DNA of 64,000 bases from the NCBI GenBank assembly GCA_024684055.1, contig JAIKXN010000023.1, positions 53,366 through 117,365 on the forward strand, written 5' to 3'. Both the position numbers and the translations under genes were made by a program. The notes below the pieces were generated by a model, which was given only the letters and a program-made list of their open reading frames with translations, ran no database searches and was not told the DNA's origin. The DNA comes from Lachnospiraceae bacterium. GTDB lineage: Bacteria; Bacillota; Clostridia; Lachnospirales; Lachnospiraceae. Shown piece after piece: positions 26,823 to 35,769 of this stretch (its first letter is position 1; each line of letters starts with the position of its first letter).

Positions 26823-28229
26823 TTACTCCGATATTGCTTCGTAAATACTCTCCGTACCTTCTTTGGTATTGTCGCTTATATAATATGTTTTTTCATTCGT
26901 ATTTATTTTGATCCACATGTCTGCCTGCGGATTCATAAATAAAGTACATCCTGCCTCACCGTTAACGGTAAACTTTCCTTTAAGACAATTATCCATTCCG
27001 GTACCTGCAGTCTTTACAGCCTTAAATTCTTTCAAATCGCCTTTTTCGACTGATACTATCTCCGACTTTTCAATCTTTAACTCATCCCAGAGGTGATGAC
27101 AGACAATTTCCTGTCCGTTATCATAAACCTTTATCGGAGTAGCTCCCATCATTCCTATCCAGACAAGAACAATGATTGAAGCCACAAGGGACAGAACACA
27201 GAATACTCCGATCAGCTTTCCTACGGGATGAGCCATATTAACAGTCATACCCATACCGTATCTTTTATCTACATTAAGCTTGCTGTCATTCGGGTTATAA
27301 TATATCATTCCAAGGATCCAGTAATCGTCATCGTCGGCAACTATCGTGCTTTCTTTGGCATAATATCTGTTGTCAAGTGCCGTTCTCTTTGAAACATAAA
27401 CAGCCATTTCTCCCATTATTACCAGCATATAAATACCCATTATTGCAATCATTGTTACTTCTGAATTCAACAATATAAACGAAGCAAAAAGGATTAAAGC
27501 AACGATGTCATCTATAAAAGTGAAGAAAATAAACGAATCCGAAAACAGTTTTTTAACCGCACGGTTGTAATTGGCATTCACATCACTGTTATTGCTTATT
27601 ACCTGATTTCTTGAATGGTCAACCATAAAAGCTATAGGTATAAGGATTATGTTGGTAAACAATACCGCACCGATCGACATTGTTAAGACAAAACTTCCGT
27701 TAAACACTTTCAGATCGATCGGAACAATACCTAAATCAGTAAGAAGCGATAAAACAAGGATAAGTAATCCTGCAATATTTGCAACAGCAAGCAGCGATGT
27801 ATTAAGTGCATGAACATTACCGGCATTTTTTAAATCCGCATAAAGAACATTGTCGCTGACAATACCGAGGCATTTTTTGTATTTCTTTAATTCGGAATTT
27901 CCGAGTATATACGGAATTGCAATAACAACAAGTGCAATTATGATAAAAACCGTCCATACCGTCATCTGTACATAAAAGACAGGTATGAAAAAGCACAGTA
28001 CCGACAAAACCAGAAGTATGGCAAGAATAACAGTCGCCTGTTTTCTGTGAGTTTCAGCTACCGTAGTTATAAATTCCGCACTTTTTTCCGTTTCAAATTC
28101 CTTTCGGTTATTGATTCCGAATATTCTTTTTTTGTTCTTCCATTCGCGAGGATACATTATAAAGTACATAATGAGCAAGGCTGGAACTATACAAATAAAC
28201 ATTATTATACTTAACAAAAAATTCTGCAT
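26823..28229 (-). CDS. Polytopic membrane protein with DUF5808-like segment
   Basis: A 468-residue membrane protein with about nine helices. A segment reading DDYWILGMIYYNPNDSKLNVDKR resembles the short DUF5808 domain, and the following region contains a GKLIGVF helix typical of DUF1648-type Firmicute membrane proteins. The last 100 residues are an extramembrane beta-rich domain. Such proteins commonly accompany YtrA-type GntR regulators, as here: the gene starts 2 nt after the regulator. Function unknown; it may be part of a membrane-stress response. Confidence 0.72.
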   Translation of the reverse strand: MQNFLLSIIMFICIVPALLIMYFIMYPREWKNKKRIFGINNRKEFETEKSAEFITTVAETHRKQATVILAILLVLSVLCFFIPVFYVQMTVWTVFIIIALVVIAIPYILGNSELKKYKKCLGIVSDNVLYADLKNAGNVHALNTSLLAVANIAGLLILVLSLLTDLGIVPIDLKVFNGSFVLTMSIGAVLFTNIILIPIAFMVDHSRNQVISNNSDVNANYNRAVKKLFSDSFIFFTFIDDIVALILFASFILLNSEVTMIAIMGIYMLVIMGEMAVYVSKRTALDNRYYAKESTIVADDDDYWILGMIYYNPNDSKLNVDKRYGMGMTVNMAHPVGKLIGVFCVLSLVASIIVLVWIGMMGATPIKVYDNGQEIVCHHLWDELKIEKSEIVSVEKGDLKEFKAVKTAGTGMDNCLKGKFTVNGEAGCTLFMNPQADMWIKINTNEKTYYISDNTKEGTESIYEAISE

Positions 28230-28231
28230 AT

Positions 28232-28597
28232 TCAGTTACCCCACATTTCATCAATCATTTTATCAAAATCGTTTCTTGTGATCCCGGAAATTCTGGCTTC
28301 CGATACGATCCTTTTGAGTTCATCTTTATTTTCGTTGCTGAGTGACCTGCTCTGATCGATCTCCATTCTCACTCTGGCGCCGTTTTTTCTGTCTGTCAAA
28401 ATATAGCCTTCACTTTTTAAAATCTGATACGCCTTGCTGACGGTCATTGTATTGATTCCGATCTCTGCCGACAGTGCCCTTACGGTCGGAAGCTGCTCGC
28501 CTGCCGAAAGTTCGCCTGATGAGATTCCCATTACAATCTGATTTCTGATCTGAAGATAAATCGGAACATCCGAATATTCATTAATTTTAATTATCAT
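28232..28597 (-). CDS. GntR-family regulator, YtrA subfamily
   Basis: A 121-residue transcription factor with an N-terminal winged helix (about 8-75, VPIYLQIRNQIVMGI, then LPTVRALSAEIGINTMTVSKAYQIL) and only a short C-terminal dimerisation tail. That size and layout define the YtrA subfamily, which usually represses an adjacent membrane-protein operon and responds to cell-envelope stress. It sits in the middle of a three-gene operon, 4 nt after the YhfC gene and 2 nt before the DUF5808 gene. A 7-7-7 inverted repeat at the operon promoter is its likely target. Confidence 0.88.
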   Translation of the reverse strand: MIIKINEYSDVPIYLQIRNQIVMGISSGELSAGEQLPTVRALSAEIGINTMTVSKAYQILKSEGYILTDRKNGARVRMEIDQSRSLSNENKDELKRIVSEARISGITRNDFDKMIDEMWGN

Positions 28598-28601
28598 AAT
28601 T

Positions 28602-29426
28602 TTACATCTCCGTTACATCTTTTTTATAAAGAAGCAGATATGCTCCGAAGAAAACCGCGATTCCAAATACTGCGAAAATGCCTTCTAAAGCCCAGCCGGG
28701 AATCGTAATTAACTTAAACAGCTGCAATGCTGCGATAAAATCCATTAATGTATGTAAAGCAATTGCCAGAGGATAAAGCCATGTTTTCTTTTTATCTTTA
28801 CATGCGTAGAAAACGATTACGGAAGCACCTACATGGAAAAGAACCGCAAATACCCGTTCAAATAATCCAAGTGCCAGTCCGGATATTCCGAAACCTGCTA
28901 CCGTATCAAGAAGTTCTCGGATCGCATCCGCCTGCTCGGGTGCTGCAGCAAGCGTCTGATCGATGACTTGTCTGATCGCACCGGTATTCATCATAACGCC
29001 GTATACGATATTAATTATATAACTGTAACCCATAATGAGCATTACTTCTATTCCGCCGTGACCTATTCCGTACGAAATCGATGTTTCTTTGTTTGTTCTT
29101 TTTCTGAGGATCGTTTTGTAAGCTGCAAATCTTCCGGTTTCTTCAAACACTCCGGCAAACAAAGCTGCTACAAGCGAAAGTAAAACAGGATTATCATAAA
29201 GAAATCTTTTTACCGGATGATCGATTGATATTACCAGAGCCTGAAGCGGTTTCTCAAGAATCAGTGCAAAAAGTATAAAAGTTACCGCTCCGACAAGAAT
29301 CGTTGTGAATCGTTCTTTTTTCTTAAATATCCAAACAAGTGCCAGGATCACCGGGGCTGTCAGACTGACAAATGCTCCCAATCCAAATAATGTAAACTGT
29401 TGTATTCCGACATTGGGTATATTCAT
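28602..29426 (-). CDS. YhfC-family intramembrane glutamic protease-like protein
   Basis: A 274-residue polytopic membrane protein with about eight helices. It has the family blocks FEETGRF and SYGIGHGGIE, with the paired glutamates and His that relate YhfC to the CPBP/PrsW group of intramembrane proteases. The start at 29426 follows AAAGGAG; a longer TTG frame includes that site. It is the first gene of an operon with a YtrA-type regulator. Substrate unknown; a role in envelope quality control is inferred from context only. Confidence 0.83.
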   Translation of the reverse strand: MNIPNVGIQQFTLFGLGAFVSLTAPVILALVWIFKKKERFTTILVGAVTFILFALILEKPLQALVISIDHPVKRFLYDNPVLLSLVAALFAGVFEETGRFAAYKTILRKRTNKETSISYGIGHGGIEVMLIMGYSYIINIVYGVMMNTGAIRQVIDQTLAAAPEQADAIRELLDTVAGFGISGLALGLFERVFAVLFHVGASVIVFYACKDKKKTWLYPLAIALHTLMDFIAALQLFKLITIPGWALEGIFAVFGIAVFFGAYLLLYKKDVTEM

Positions 29427-29473
29427 AACTTTTTCTCCTTTCAAAGAAACTGTATATTATTGTTTGTATTCTT

Positions 29474-29522
29474 TGTATTATCTGTTGTAATACATAATAT
29501 ACAAATAATACATTGTTGTCAA
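29474..29522 (-). promoter_or_regulatory. Promoter and 7-7-7 operator of the yhfC-gntR operon
   Basis: On the minus strand: perfect TTGACA (29517-29522), a 17-nt spacer and TATTAT (29494-29499). An inverted repeat TGTATTA-N7-TAATACA (29474-29494) begins at the edge of the -10 box and covers the start of transcription. This position fits autorepression by the YtrA-type GntR protein of the operon. Confidence 0.72.
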
Positions 29523-29560
29523 TAACTTTTATAAAATTTTTTATTATTGTATTACTAAAA

Positions 29561-29593
29561 AAAGTCCGATACTTTTTTATAGCATCGGACTTT
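29561..29593 (-). terminator. Intrinsic terminator after rfbB
   Basis: A 10-bp perfect stem (AAAGTCCGAT / ATCGGACTTT) with a 13-nt loop, followed on the minus strand by a seven-T run. It ends the transcript of the rfbB gene, about 110 nt past its stop. Confidence 0.8.
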
Positions 29594-29702
29594 AAACTAT
29601 TTGCTGTTCTTTTTTATTGATTTTGCAAAATTTTGCAATAAACTCCGCTTCAAAGTTTTTGGTGAAGCTTTTCTTTTGCAGATTATAGCATATTACCGTT
29701 CA

Positions 29703-30722
29703 TTATCGGTTAGCGTACATTTTCTCGTAATAATTCTGATATTCGCCTGAAACGATGGGCTCCCACCAGCTTTCATTATCAAGATACCACTTGATCGTCT
29801 TCTTGATACCGTCAGCAAACATTGTCTCGGGAAGCCAGCCAAGCTCGTTATGAATCTTTGTAGGGTCAATGGCATATCTCATGTCATGTCCCTTTCTGTC
29901 TGTTACATATGTAATAAGACTTTCAGGCTTGCCGAGTTCTTTGCAGATAAGTTTAACGATATCTATATTTCTCATTTCGTTGTGACCGCCGATATTGTAA
30001 ACTTCACCTACTCTGCCGTTATGGATCACAAGGTCGATTGCCTTGCAGTGATCTTCAACGTATAACCAGTCTCTTACGTTAAGACCTTCTCCGTATACGG
30101 GAAGCGGCTTGTCATGAAGAGCATTGATGATCATCAGAGGAATGAGCTTCTCGGGGAAATGATACGGTCCGTAGTTGTTGGAACAACGGCTGATCGTTAC
30201 CGGAAGTCCGTATGTTCTGTGATATGCCAGTACAAGCAGATCCGCACCGGCCTTTGATGAACTGTAAGGACTTGATGTATGGATCGGTGTTGTCTCGGTG
30301 AAGAATAGATCCGGTCTGTCCAAAGGAAGATCGCCGTAAACTTCATCCGTAGACACCTGATGATATCTCTTGATTCCATATTTTCTGCAGGCATCCATAA
30401 GAACGGATGTACCTATAATATTTGTATCAAGGAAAACCTGAGGATTCTCGATGGAACGATCAACATGTGATTCAGCCGCAAAGTTAACAACCATATCGGG
30501 ATGCTCTTCTTCGAAAAGCTTTTCGACTGCTGCCCTGTCGGTAATGCTTTCCTTTACAAATCTGAAATTGGGATTGTCCATTACGGGTTCAAGAGTTGAT
30601 AAATTACCCGCATATGTAAGACAGTCAAGACAAATAATTCTGTAATCGGGATATTTGTTTAACATATGAAAAACAAAATTGCTTCCGATAAAACCCGCGC
30701 CGCCTGTAACTATAATAGTCAT
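29703..30722 (-). CDS. rfbB: dTDP-glucose 4,6-dehydratase
   Basis: Short-chain dehydrogenase-fold enzyme that converts dTDP-glucose to dTDP-4-keto-6-deoxyglucose, an early step toward dTDP-rhamnose and other deoxysugars of surface glycans. The 339-residue protein has the NAD-binding TGGAGFIG (6-13), the catalytic STDEVYG (124-130) and the Tyr153-x3-Lys157 pair in SPYSSSK. The partner genes rfbA, rfbC and rfbD are not adjacent; here the gene stands alone with its own promoter and terminator. Confidence 0.94.
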   Translation of the reverse strand: MTIIVTGGAGFIGSNFVFHMLNKYPDYRIICLDCLTYAGNLSTLEPVMDNPNFRFVKESITDRAAVEKLFEEEHPDMVVNFAAESHVDRSIENPQVFLDTNIIGTSVLMDACRKYGIKRYHQVSTDEVYGDLPLDRPDLFFTETTPIHTSSPYSSSKAGADLLVLAYHRTYGLPVTISRCSNNYGPYHFPEKLIPLMIINALHDKPLPVYGEGLNVRDWLYVEDHCKAIDLVIHNGRVGEVYNIGGHNEMRNIDIVKLICKELGKPESLITYVTDRKGHDMRYAIDPTKIHNELGWLPETMFADGIKKTIKWYLDNESWWEPIVSGEYQNYYEKMYANR

Positions 30723-30796
30723 AATGACTCCTTTCCGTTTTCATAATCCGCAAAAATCAGCGGAATAAAACTTGTTAAAGACCTGAAACATTAAAC

Positions 30797-30850
30797 ATGA
30801 AAATTTTCATATTCACATTATATAGGGTTACGTTACGTAATGCGCAAGTA
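30797..30850 (-). promoter_or_regulatory. Candidate promoter and palindrome upstream of rfbB
   Basis: On the minus strand a TATAAT (30817-30822) lies 19 nt after TTGCGC (30842-30847). The spacer holds a direct repeat built on CGTAA. A 14-bp perfect palindrome, ATGAAAATTTTCAT (30797-30810), follows the -10 box and could be an operator. Confidence 0.4.
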
Positions 30851-30898
30851 CTTTTTTAAATTTTTTCTAATCATATAATTTGATATTAAAATGCTGCT

Positions 30899-32248
30899 TT
30901 ACTTTATACTCTTAAAATATCCGGCTTCTTTTGTAATCTTAAAGCCTTTATTTACTTTCTTTTCCGTGAAAGATTTAAATTCTTTGTATCTGTCCGTAAT
31001 GTATTTGTTCTGATTGCCGTGACAGGATAAGATATACTCAAGCAAAGGTTCAGCTTTATCCACATAAAGACAGTCATCATAAGTATATCTTTTGACATCT
31101 CCGAAATATTTCTTAAGAATCTTCTCTCCGTTTTCAAGTCCGAAATTAAGATAAAGATCCTTCGCAGCCAGAGATATTCTTTCATCAAATTCTTTGCAAA
31201 GATCGGTTATCTCCTTCATGTGCGAACTGCCGTATGTGCTTGAAAAAAGTATCCCGCCTTTCTTGAGAACCCTTTTTATCTCGCTTAATACCCTGTCTGT
31301 TTTATCAAAATAAAAAAGGCAGTGGTTGGCTATTACCACATCAACACTTAAGTCTTCAAACGGAATGTCATTTGCATCGAATACCATGAATTCAAATACA
31401 TTATCAGTTTTCTCTTTCCGGGAAGAACCGGCTTTCGAAAAGATTCCGTTTTGTGCATCCGCTACCATTCCCGCAGATATGTCGGAAAGAATTATATGAA
31501 CGTTGTCAGGGATCCTCTTTATATTTTCCTTCCAGAGTTCACCGCTTCCGCAGCCTATCTCGAGTATTCTTACAGTCTTTGAACTGTTTATATTTTCGTC
31601 ATTCATATTTCCGCTGTTTTTATCTGCGATATTTATATTTCCGCTGTTTTCATTTGCGCCGTTCTTTTTTCCGACCTTTTCGCTTTTTTGAGGAACCGGC
31701 AGATCGCTCATTATCTCTTTGAATAACCACGGAAACCATCCTGTTTTGTTAACCGAATACTTCTTGTGAAGATTAATTCTGGCGGAAATGTTTCCGGAAT
31801 TCTTATACTGTGTGTTAAGAGAGTTTTCCATTGCCGTCAGTTCGCTGATACGAAGCATTTTGTCGAAATCAATCTTTTTGTTCTTCTCATATGCGCTAAG
31901 CGTTTCTTCAACCGCTTCCTTTACAAGCTGCATCTGCTCAATCTTGTCTTCGATAAGTGTTTTCTGAAGCCTCATGTTGTCGAGCATAAAGTCCTTGTCA
32001 TCGGCTTTAAGCATGAGTTCTTTGATCTCTTCAAGCGAAAAGCCAAGGTATTTGTAAACGAGAATCTGTTCGAGTTTAAGATAATCGTCCCTGACATATA
32101 ACCTGGCTCCCGTATCCGGGTTTATCACGCTGGGTTTTAACACATTCTGAGTATCATAAAAACGCACGGTACGAACCGACACTTTCGCCATCGAAGCAAG
32201 TTGTCCGCTGGTTAAATATTCACTTTTGTCTTTATCGTTACTATGCAT
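30899..32248 (-). CDS. MerR-family regulator fused to a SAM methyltransferase
   Basis: A 449-residue two-domain protein. Residues 11-80 form a MerR winged helix (GQLASMAKVSVRTVRFYDTQ), followed by the usual dimerisation coiled coil (about 85-125). After a low-complexity Asn/Ser/Gly linker (about 187-224) comes a class I methyltransferase with motif I ILEIGCGSGE (228-237) and downstream acidic and post-I blocks. The effector position of a MerR protein is thus replaced by an enzyme domain. It may methylate or sense a small molecule and regulate accordingly (inference). The ribosome site is weak; a near-palindrome upstream could be its own operator. Confidence 0.85.
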   Translation of the reverse strand: MHSNDKDKSEYLTSGQLASMAKVSVRTVRFYDTQNVLKPSVINPDTGARLYVRDDYLKLEQILVYKYLGFSLEEIKELMLKADDKDFMLDNMRLQKTLIEDKIEQMQLVKEAVEETLSAYEKNKKIDFDKMLRISELTAMENSLNTQYKNSGNISARINLHKKYSVNKTGWFPWLFKEIMSDLPVPQKSEKVGKKNGANENSGNINIADKNSGNMNDENINSSKTVRILEIGCGSGELWKENIKRIPDNVHIILSDISAGMVADAQNGIFSKAGSSRKEKTDNVFEFMVFDANDIPFEDLSVDVVIANHCLFYFDKTDRVLSEIKRVLKKGGILFSSTYGSSHMKEITDLCKEFDERISLAAKDLYLNFGLENGEKILKKYFGDVKRYTYDDCLYVDKAEPLLEYILSCHGNQNKYITDRYKEFKSFTEKKVNKGFKITKEAGYFKSIK

Positions 32249-32253
32249 AATTC

Positions 32254-32366
32254 TTTATTCGGAGTGTTATCAGTATAAATGTCTTATCTGACGTCTGATA
32301 ACAAAGACTGTATATTTTTATTCGGAGCACACCCCTGATAAATTACTTATATGATGTCTGATGCCA
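32254..32366. repeat. Imperfect direct repeat with candidate MerR operator
   Basis: Two related segments of about 47 bp start at 32254 and 32319; both begin TTATTCGGAG and end near GTCTGAT. The first contains the near-palindrome TTATCTGACGTCTGATAA (32284-32301). On the minus strand this lies upstream of a TATACT (32272-32277), i.e. where MerR proteins bind between -35 and -10. The second copy is more degenerate. Confidence 0.5.
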
Positions 32367-32382
32367 CTGACTGAGATTTATC

Positions 32383-33213
32383 TTAAAAATCAGGATGCTC
32401 CCCTGACCATCCTATCTGGGGAAGGCATAAAAGAAACTTCATGTCCTCGTCATCTATCGTGAAATCATCGATAAGAAGATTTTCCTTAATCCTTTCCATG
32501 TTTGATGCTTTGGGAAGAACCATAATATCCTGCTGATACAAAAATCCGAGAAGAAACTCGGCTACGCTCTTTTTGTATTTCTCTGCCATCTTAACCACTG
32601 TCTCTTCTTCCATGATTCTCTTTCTGCCGAGAGGACTCCAGGCCTGAATTACAATTCCGTGCTTCTTGGAATATTCTACGGCGACAGTCTGCATATAGCC
32701 TACATGCAGTTCAAGCTGATTTACCATGGGCTTGATCTTACAGTCATTAAGAATCACATCCAGATGATGAGGAAGGAAATTCGAAACACCTATTGCTTTC
32801 ACTTTGCCTTCTTCATAAAGCTTCTCCATGGCTGTCCATGTTTCCCTGATCGTTTCTTTCCAGTCTGCATTTGAAAGTTCATTATAAGGCCAGTGGATCA
32901 GATATACGTCGAGATAATCGAATCCGAGTCTTTCCATGGAATTCTCGAATGCCTTAAGCGTATTCTCATAACCCATTTCTGTCTTCCAGATTTTACTGGC
33001 TGTCATAATTTCTTCTCTGGGAATTCCGCTTTCTCTGACCGCTTTTCCGACTTCTTCTTCGTTTTTATAAAAAGATGCCGTATCAAGATATCTGTAACCT
33101 GCTTCAAGCGCCATTCTGATGGCCTCATCCCCTTTTGAGCCTTCCGTCGACAGATATGTGCCGTAACCTATACCCGGAAGTTCAATCCCGTTACTTAATT
33201 TGAATGTTTTCAT
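32383..33213 (-). CDS. Aldo/keto reductase
   Basis: NADPH-dependent carbonyl reductase of the AKR superfamily, 276 residues, typical length. The catalytic tetrad is visible: Asp44, Tyr49 (TASFY), Lys74 (ASKIW) and His107 (LIHWP). The family segments GVSNFLPHHL and IQAWSPLG are also present. Sequence cannot tell the physiological substrate; 2,5-diketogluconate reductase-like enzymes share this profile. It is transcribed on the same strand as the MerR gene downstream, with 134 nt between. Confidence 0.9.
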   Translation of the reverse strand: MKTFKLSNGIELPGIGYGTYLSTEGSKGDEAIRMALEAGYRYLDTASFYKNEEEVGKAVRESGIPREEIMTASKIWKTEMGYENTLKAFENSMERLGFDYLDVYLIHWPYNELSNADWKETIRETWTAMEKLYEEGKVKAIGVSNFLPHHLDVILNDCKIKPMVNQLELHVGYMQTVAVEYSKKHGIVIQAWSPLGRKRIMEEETVVKMAEKYKKSVAEFLLGFLYQQDIMVLPKASNMERIKENLLIDDFTIDDEDMKFLLCLPQIGWSGEHPDF

Positions 33214-33380
33214 AGTTATACCCCGAATCTTTCTTAATTCCCATAAGCCCGCTGCCTTTTTTGCAACGGCATTTTCTTAAGCACCTGCATTCCCGTCTTT
33301 AAAAATTTTTTTAGTCTCTGCACATAATCCGGCGAGCCTGCTGCCCTTTATTCATAACCGATCAGGCTTCTGTCTTCATT

Positions 33381-35396
33381 TTACAGTTCATTTAGCGGAA
33401 TATTCAGTTCCTCGCATCCCGCAAGAACGAATTTACCGTTTTCAAGTATTTTTACTCTCTCTCCGGAGAAACTTACCGCTTCAAGGAGTCCGAGTTCGTC
33501 ATAGGGAATCGTGATATCCGTATGGCAATAGGTATAAGGTTCTCCGTTTTCTTTTGCAATCATTTCCTTTCCGTCGGGATTAAATACCCTTACGCTCTCT
33601 TCATTCGAATAACAGGTATCGCCGAAAGCAAAATGCGGTCCCATTTTCTCCGCTATGAGAATCGGAAGCTTGTTGAAAATGTCGAACTTCTGCGCAAATG
33701 CATATGCGTAGGTATTGGTACCTATGGCTGCTTCGCCCATCGGAAGCGTGGGATAATGGAAAAGAAGGTTTTCTTCCACGAAGGCCCTGTTCTTTTTCTC
33801 ATCCTCATAATTGCCGCATGTATAATCAGCTATCTTTCCGTCCTTGATATCCAGTTTGATGTTTTTGAATTTTAAATCGTTTAAGAAAACTTCTTTTACA
33901 TGCAATACACCGTCCGTCTTCTTAAGTACCGGTGATGTAAATACCTCTCCGAGAGGAATATTCACGTCGGCAAGACAGTTTTCGTAGGAAGTCTCTTTAG
34001 ACGGATCGTTTAAAACAGCAAGCGTAACATTCAAATCCGTCAGGTTTCCGTTCATTCCCTGTACGTGAATGTAATCCGCCTTATCAAGAGTATCTATGAT
34101 AGTCTGCTGAATCTTCTGATATTTTTCAACATCAAGAGTATTGATCTTGATTATCTCGGGAAGAATCTTTTCAAAATCTCCTATTGCGGGAATCGGCCAT
34201 GCGATTATGGCAAAAGATCTTTCCTCTCTCTTAATGTATTCATTCGTAATCTCTGACGACCTCTTTCTGAAATCTCTGATAAGATCCTGTTTGTCGGCTT
34301 TATATCTGGGGGCATGGGCACTGTCCTTCGGAACAAAAGATTCCTCGCCGAAGATTTCCATGCATGCAGGTCCCGCCCACTCCGAAGCCTCTCTCTTCAG
34401 TGCTTCGTATGCTGCTTTTATTCCTTCCGTTCTTCTTGTAACAAGCTGACCGTCCAAAATAAGGGACATATCTTCTTTGTGATCCTCATCAAACTGGGGA
34501 TTTGCAAGTCCGCCGTAATATCCGGCTTTAAAGATTCCGCTTCTTGAGAAAATATCATAGCCTGCACGGTAAATGACGCTCTCAAGTCCCATTTCCTTAA
34601 ACTGCTTTGCTGCCTTTGCCGCAACTCTTTCAAATCCGAGACGGTATCTTAAGTTTACCGTTTTCTTCTTTGACATATCTTTCCTTGCAACTTCGAAACC
34701 TCTTTTAAAACCTTCCGTAAAAGTTTCGCTCATTTTTACGATCGTTTCCTCATCCAGAAGCGACATTGCCCTGAAAGTTTCAAGCTCGTTTTTGCCGACA
34801 TATTCACCGAATGCATAAAGTGTTCTTTCGTCTGACAGATCATAATCGCTTAAAATCTTATTCGCATAAGCATTATCCAAAGTAAGCTGCTTTTTGATTC
34901 TTTTTAAAGATTCGTCTTCCGTATAATCGAATACATAGAAATATAAAATTTCCTTAAGAGTCTCGCTTTTTACCTCTTCTTTGTCGGCAAGTGCATTCTG
35001 AACGGCTGAATAAACTTCAAGAAAAAGTTCAAGACGTATAACGATTTCATCAATATCCTGTTCGAATACATATGGAATCATTCCGGTTATTTCCGCATAA
35101 AAAACACAGAGGAAGTTTCCGCATTCGCCAAACTTCTTTTCGCATACATCGTGATTAAGATACGAATTGTCATAATTCTTTTCAATGTCCCCATAGAGAA
35201 ACTCATTTCTTAAAGCAAGTTCTTTTACATCCTTATTTCCTATGGGACCGTTCTTTTTAATATCCTCATATATTTCCGTAAGCCCTTTTGCATAAAGGCT
35301 TAATGACTCAAAAAAGGGACCATAAATGCCCAGTCCCTTTGATTCCGTTACAATTTCAGTTATTCTTTCTTTAGCTAAATTATATCTTTCTGTCAC
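33381..35396 (-). CDS. M29-type aminopeptidase with N-terminal extension
   Basis: A 671-residue protein. Residues 1-295 are an unrecognised, mostly helical, acidic extension. Residues about 300-671 are an M29 thermophilic-aminopeptidase domain with all expected metal/active residues: Glu484 (PLGEVF), Glu555 (MGEAAIG), His588 (MGPHFAFG), Tyr596, His625 and Asp627 (HTD). Spacings are close to those of Thermus AmpT. It is a cytosolic metallo-aminopeptidase in peptide turnover. The family is usually about 400 residues, so the extension is the odd feature. The start is a GTG. Confidence 0.82.
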   Translation of the reverse strand: MTERYNLAKERITEIVTESKGLGIYGPFFESLSLYAKGLTEIYEDIKKNGPIGNKDVKELALRNEFLYGDIEKNYDNSYLNHDVCEKKFGECGNFLCVFYAEITGMIPYVFEQDIDEIVIRLELFLEVYSAVQNALADKEEVKSETLKEILYFYVFDYTEDESLKRIKKQLTLDNAYANKILSDYDLSDERTLYAFGEYVGKNELETFRAMSLLDEETIVKMSETFTEGFKRGFEVARKDMSKKKTVNLRYRLGFERVAAKAAKQFKEMGLESVIYRAGYDIFSRSGIFKAGYYGGLANPQFDEDHKEDMSLILDGQLVTRRTEGIKAAYEALKREASEWAGPACMEIFGEESFVPKDSAHAPRYKADKQDLIRDFRKRSSEITNEYIKREERSFAIIAWPIPAIGDFEKILPEIIKINTLDVEKYQKIQQTIIDTLDKADYIHVQGMNGNLTDLNVTLAVLNDPSKETSYENCLADVNIPLGEVFTSPVLKKTDGVLHVKEVFLNDLKFKNIKLDIKDGKIADYTCGNYEDEKKNRAFVEENLLFHYPTLPMGEAAIGTNTYAYAFAQKFDIFNKLPILIAEKMGPHFAFGDTCYSNEESVRVFNPDGKEMIAKENGEPYTYCHTDITIPYDELGLLEAVSFSGERVKILENGKFVLAGCEELNIPLNEL

Positions 35397-35416
35397 CTTT
35401 TTACCGTTTCCTTTCT

Positions 35417-35743
35417 TTATCCGATCATTCCCACTCCGTAAACATACATAATGAATAAAATATTAATCGCACTGATTAAAGTTCCGATGTGCGAAAAGAT
35501 GTGATAAACATTTTTCTGAAAATAAGTACGAATCGACAGTCCGAGTGCAGTAAGCGAGAAAACAAGGCATAAAAGTGTCGTCAGACCGACTTTCAGTTCT
35601 ATCTGCCCCGCAAGCTTAAACGACATGATAAGTGAGACAAGAAGCGCAACAAAAGAAATGAGCGAAAGTGAAACACTCATAACGGAAAACGGTGATATTT
35701 TCTTGTCGGTAAATTTGTAATTCGCGTTGGGTAATTTAAGCAT
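35417..35743 (-). CDS. Small membrane protein, three helices
   Basis: A 108-residue protein with three hydrophobic helices (about 20-42, 52-72 and 82-103) and a short basic N-terminus. It is similar in size and pattern to the small DUF6142-like proteins of Lachnospiraceae, but no motif makes that firm. It starts 26 nt after the pyrE stop and ends 20 nt before the aminopeptidase start, so these three genes may form one transcript. Confidence 0.7.
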   Translation of the reverse strand: MLKLPNANYKFTDKKISPFSVMSVSLSLISFVALLVSLIMSFKLAGQIELKVGLTTLLCLVFSLTALGLSIRTYFQKNVYHIFSHIGTLISAINILFIMYVYGVGMIG

Positions 35744-35769
35744 TTCGTCTCACTTTTATTTCTTAAATC

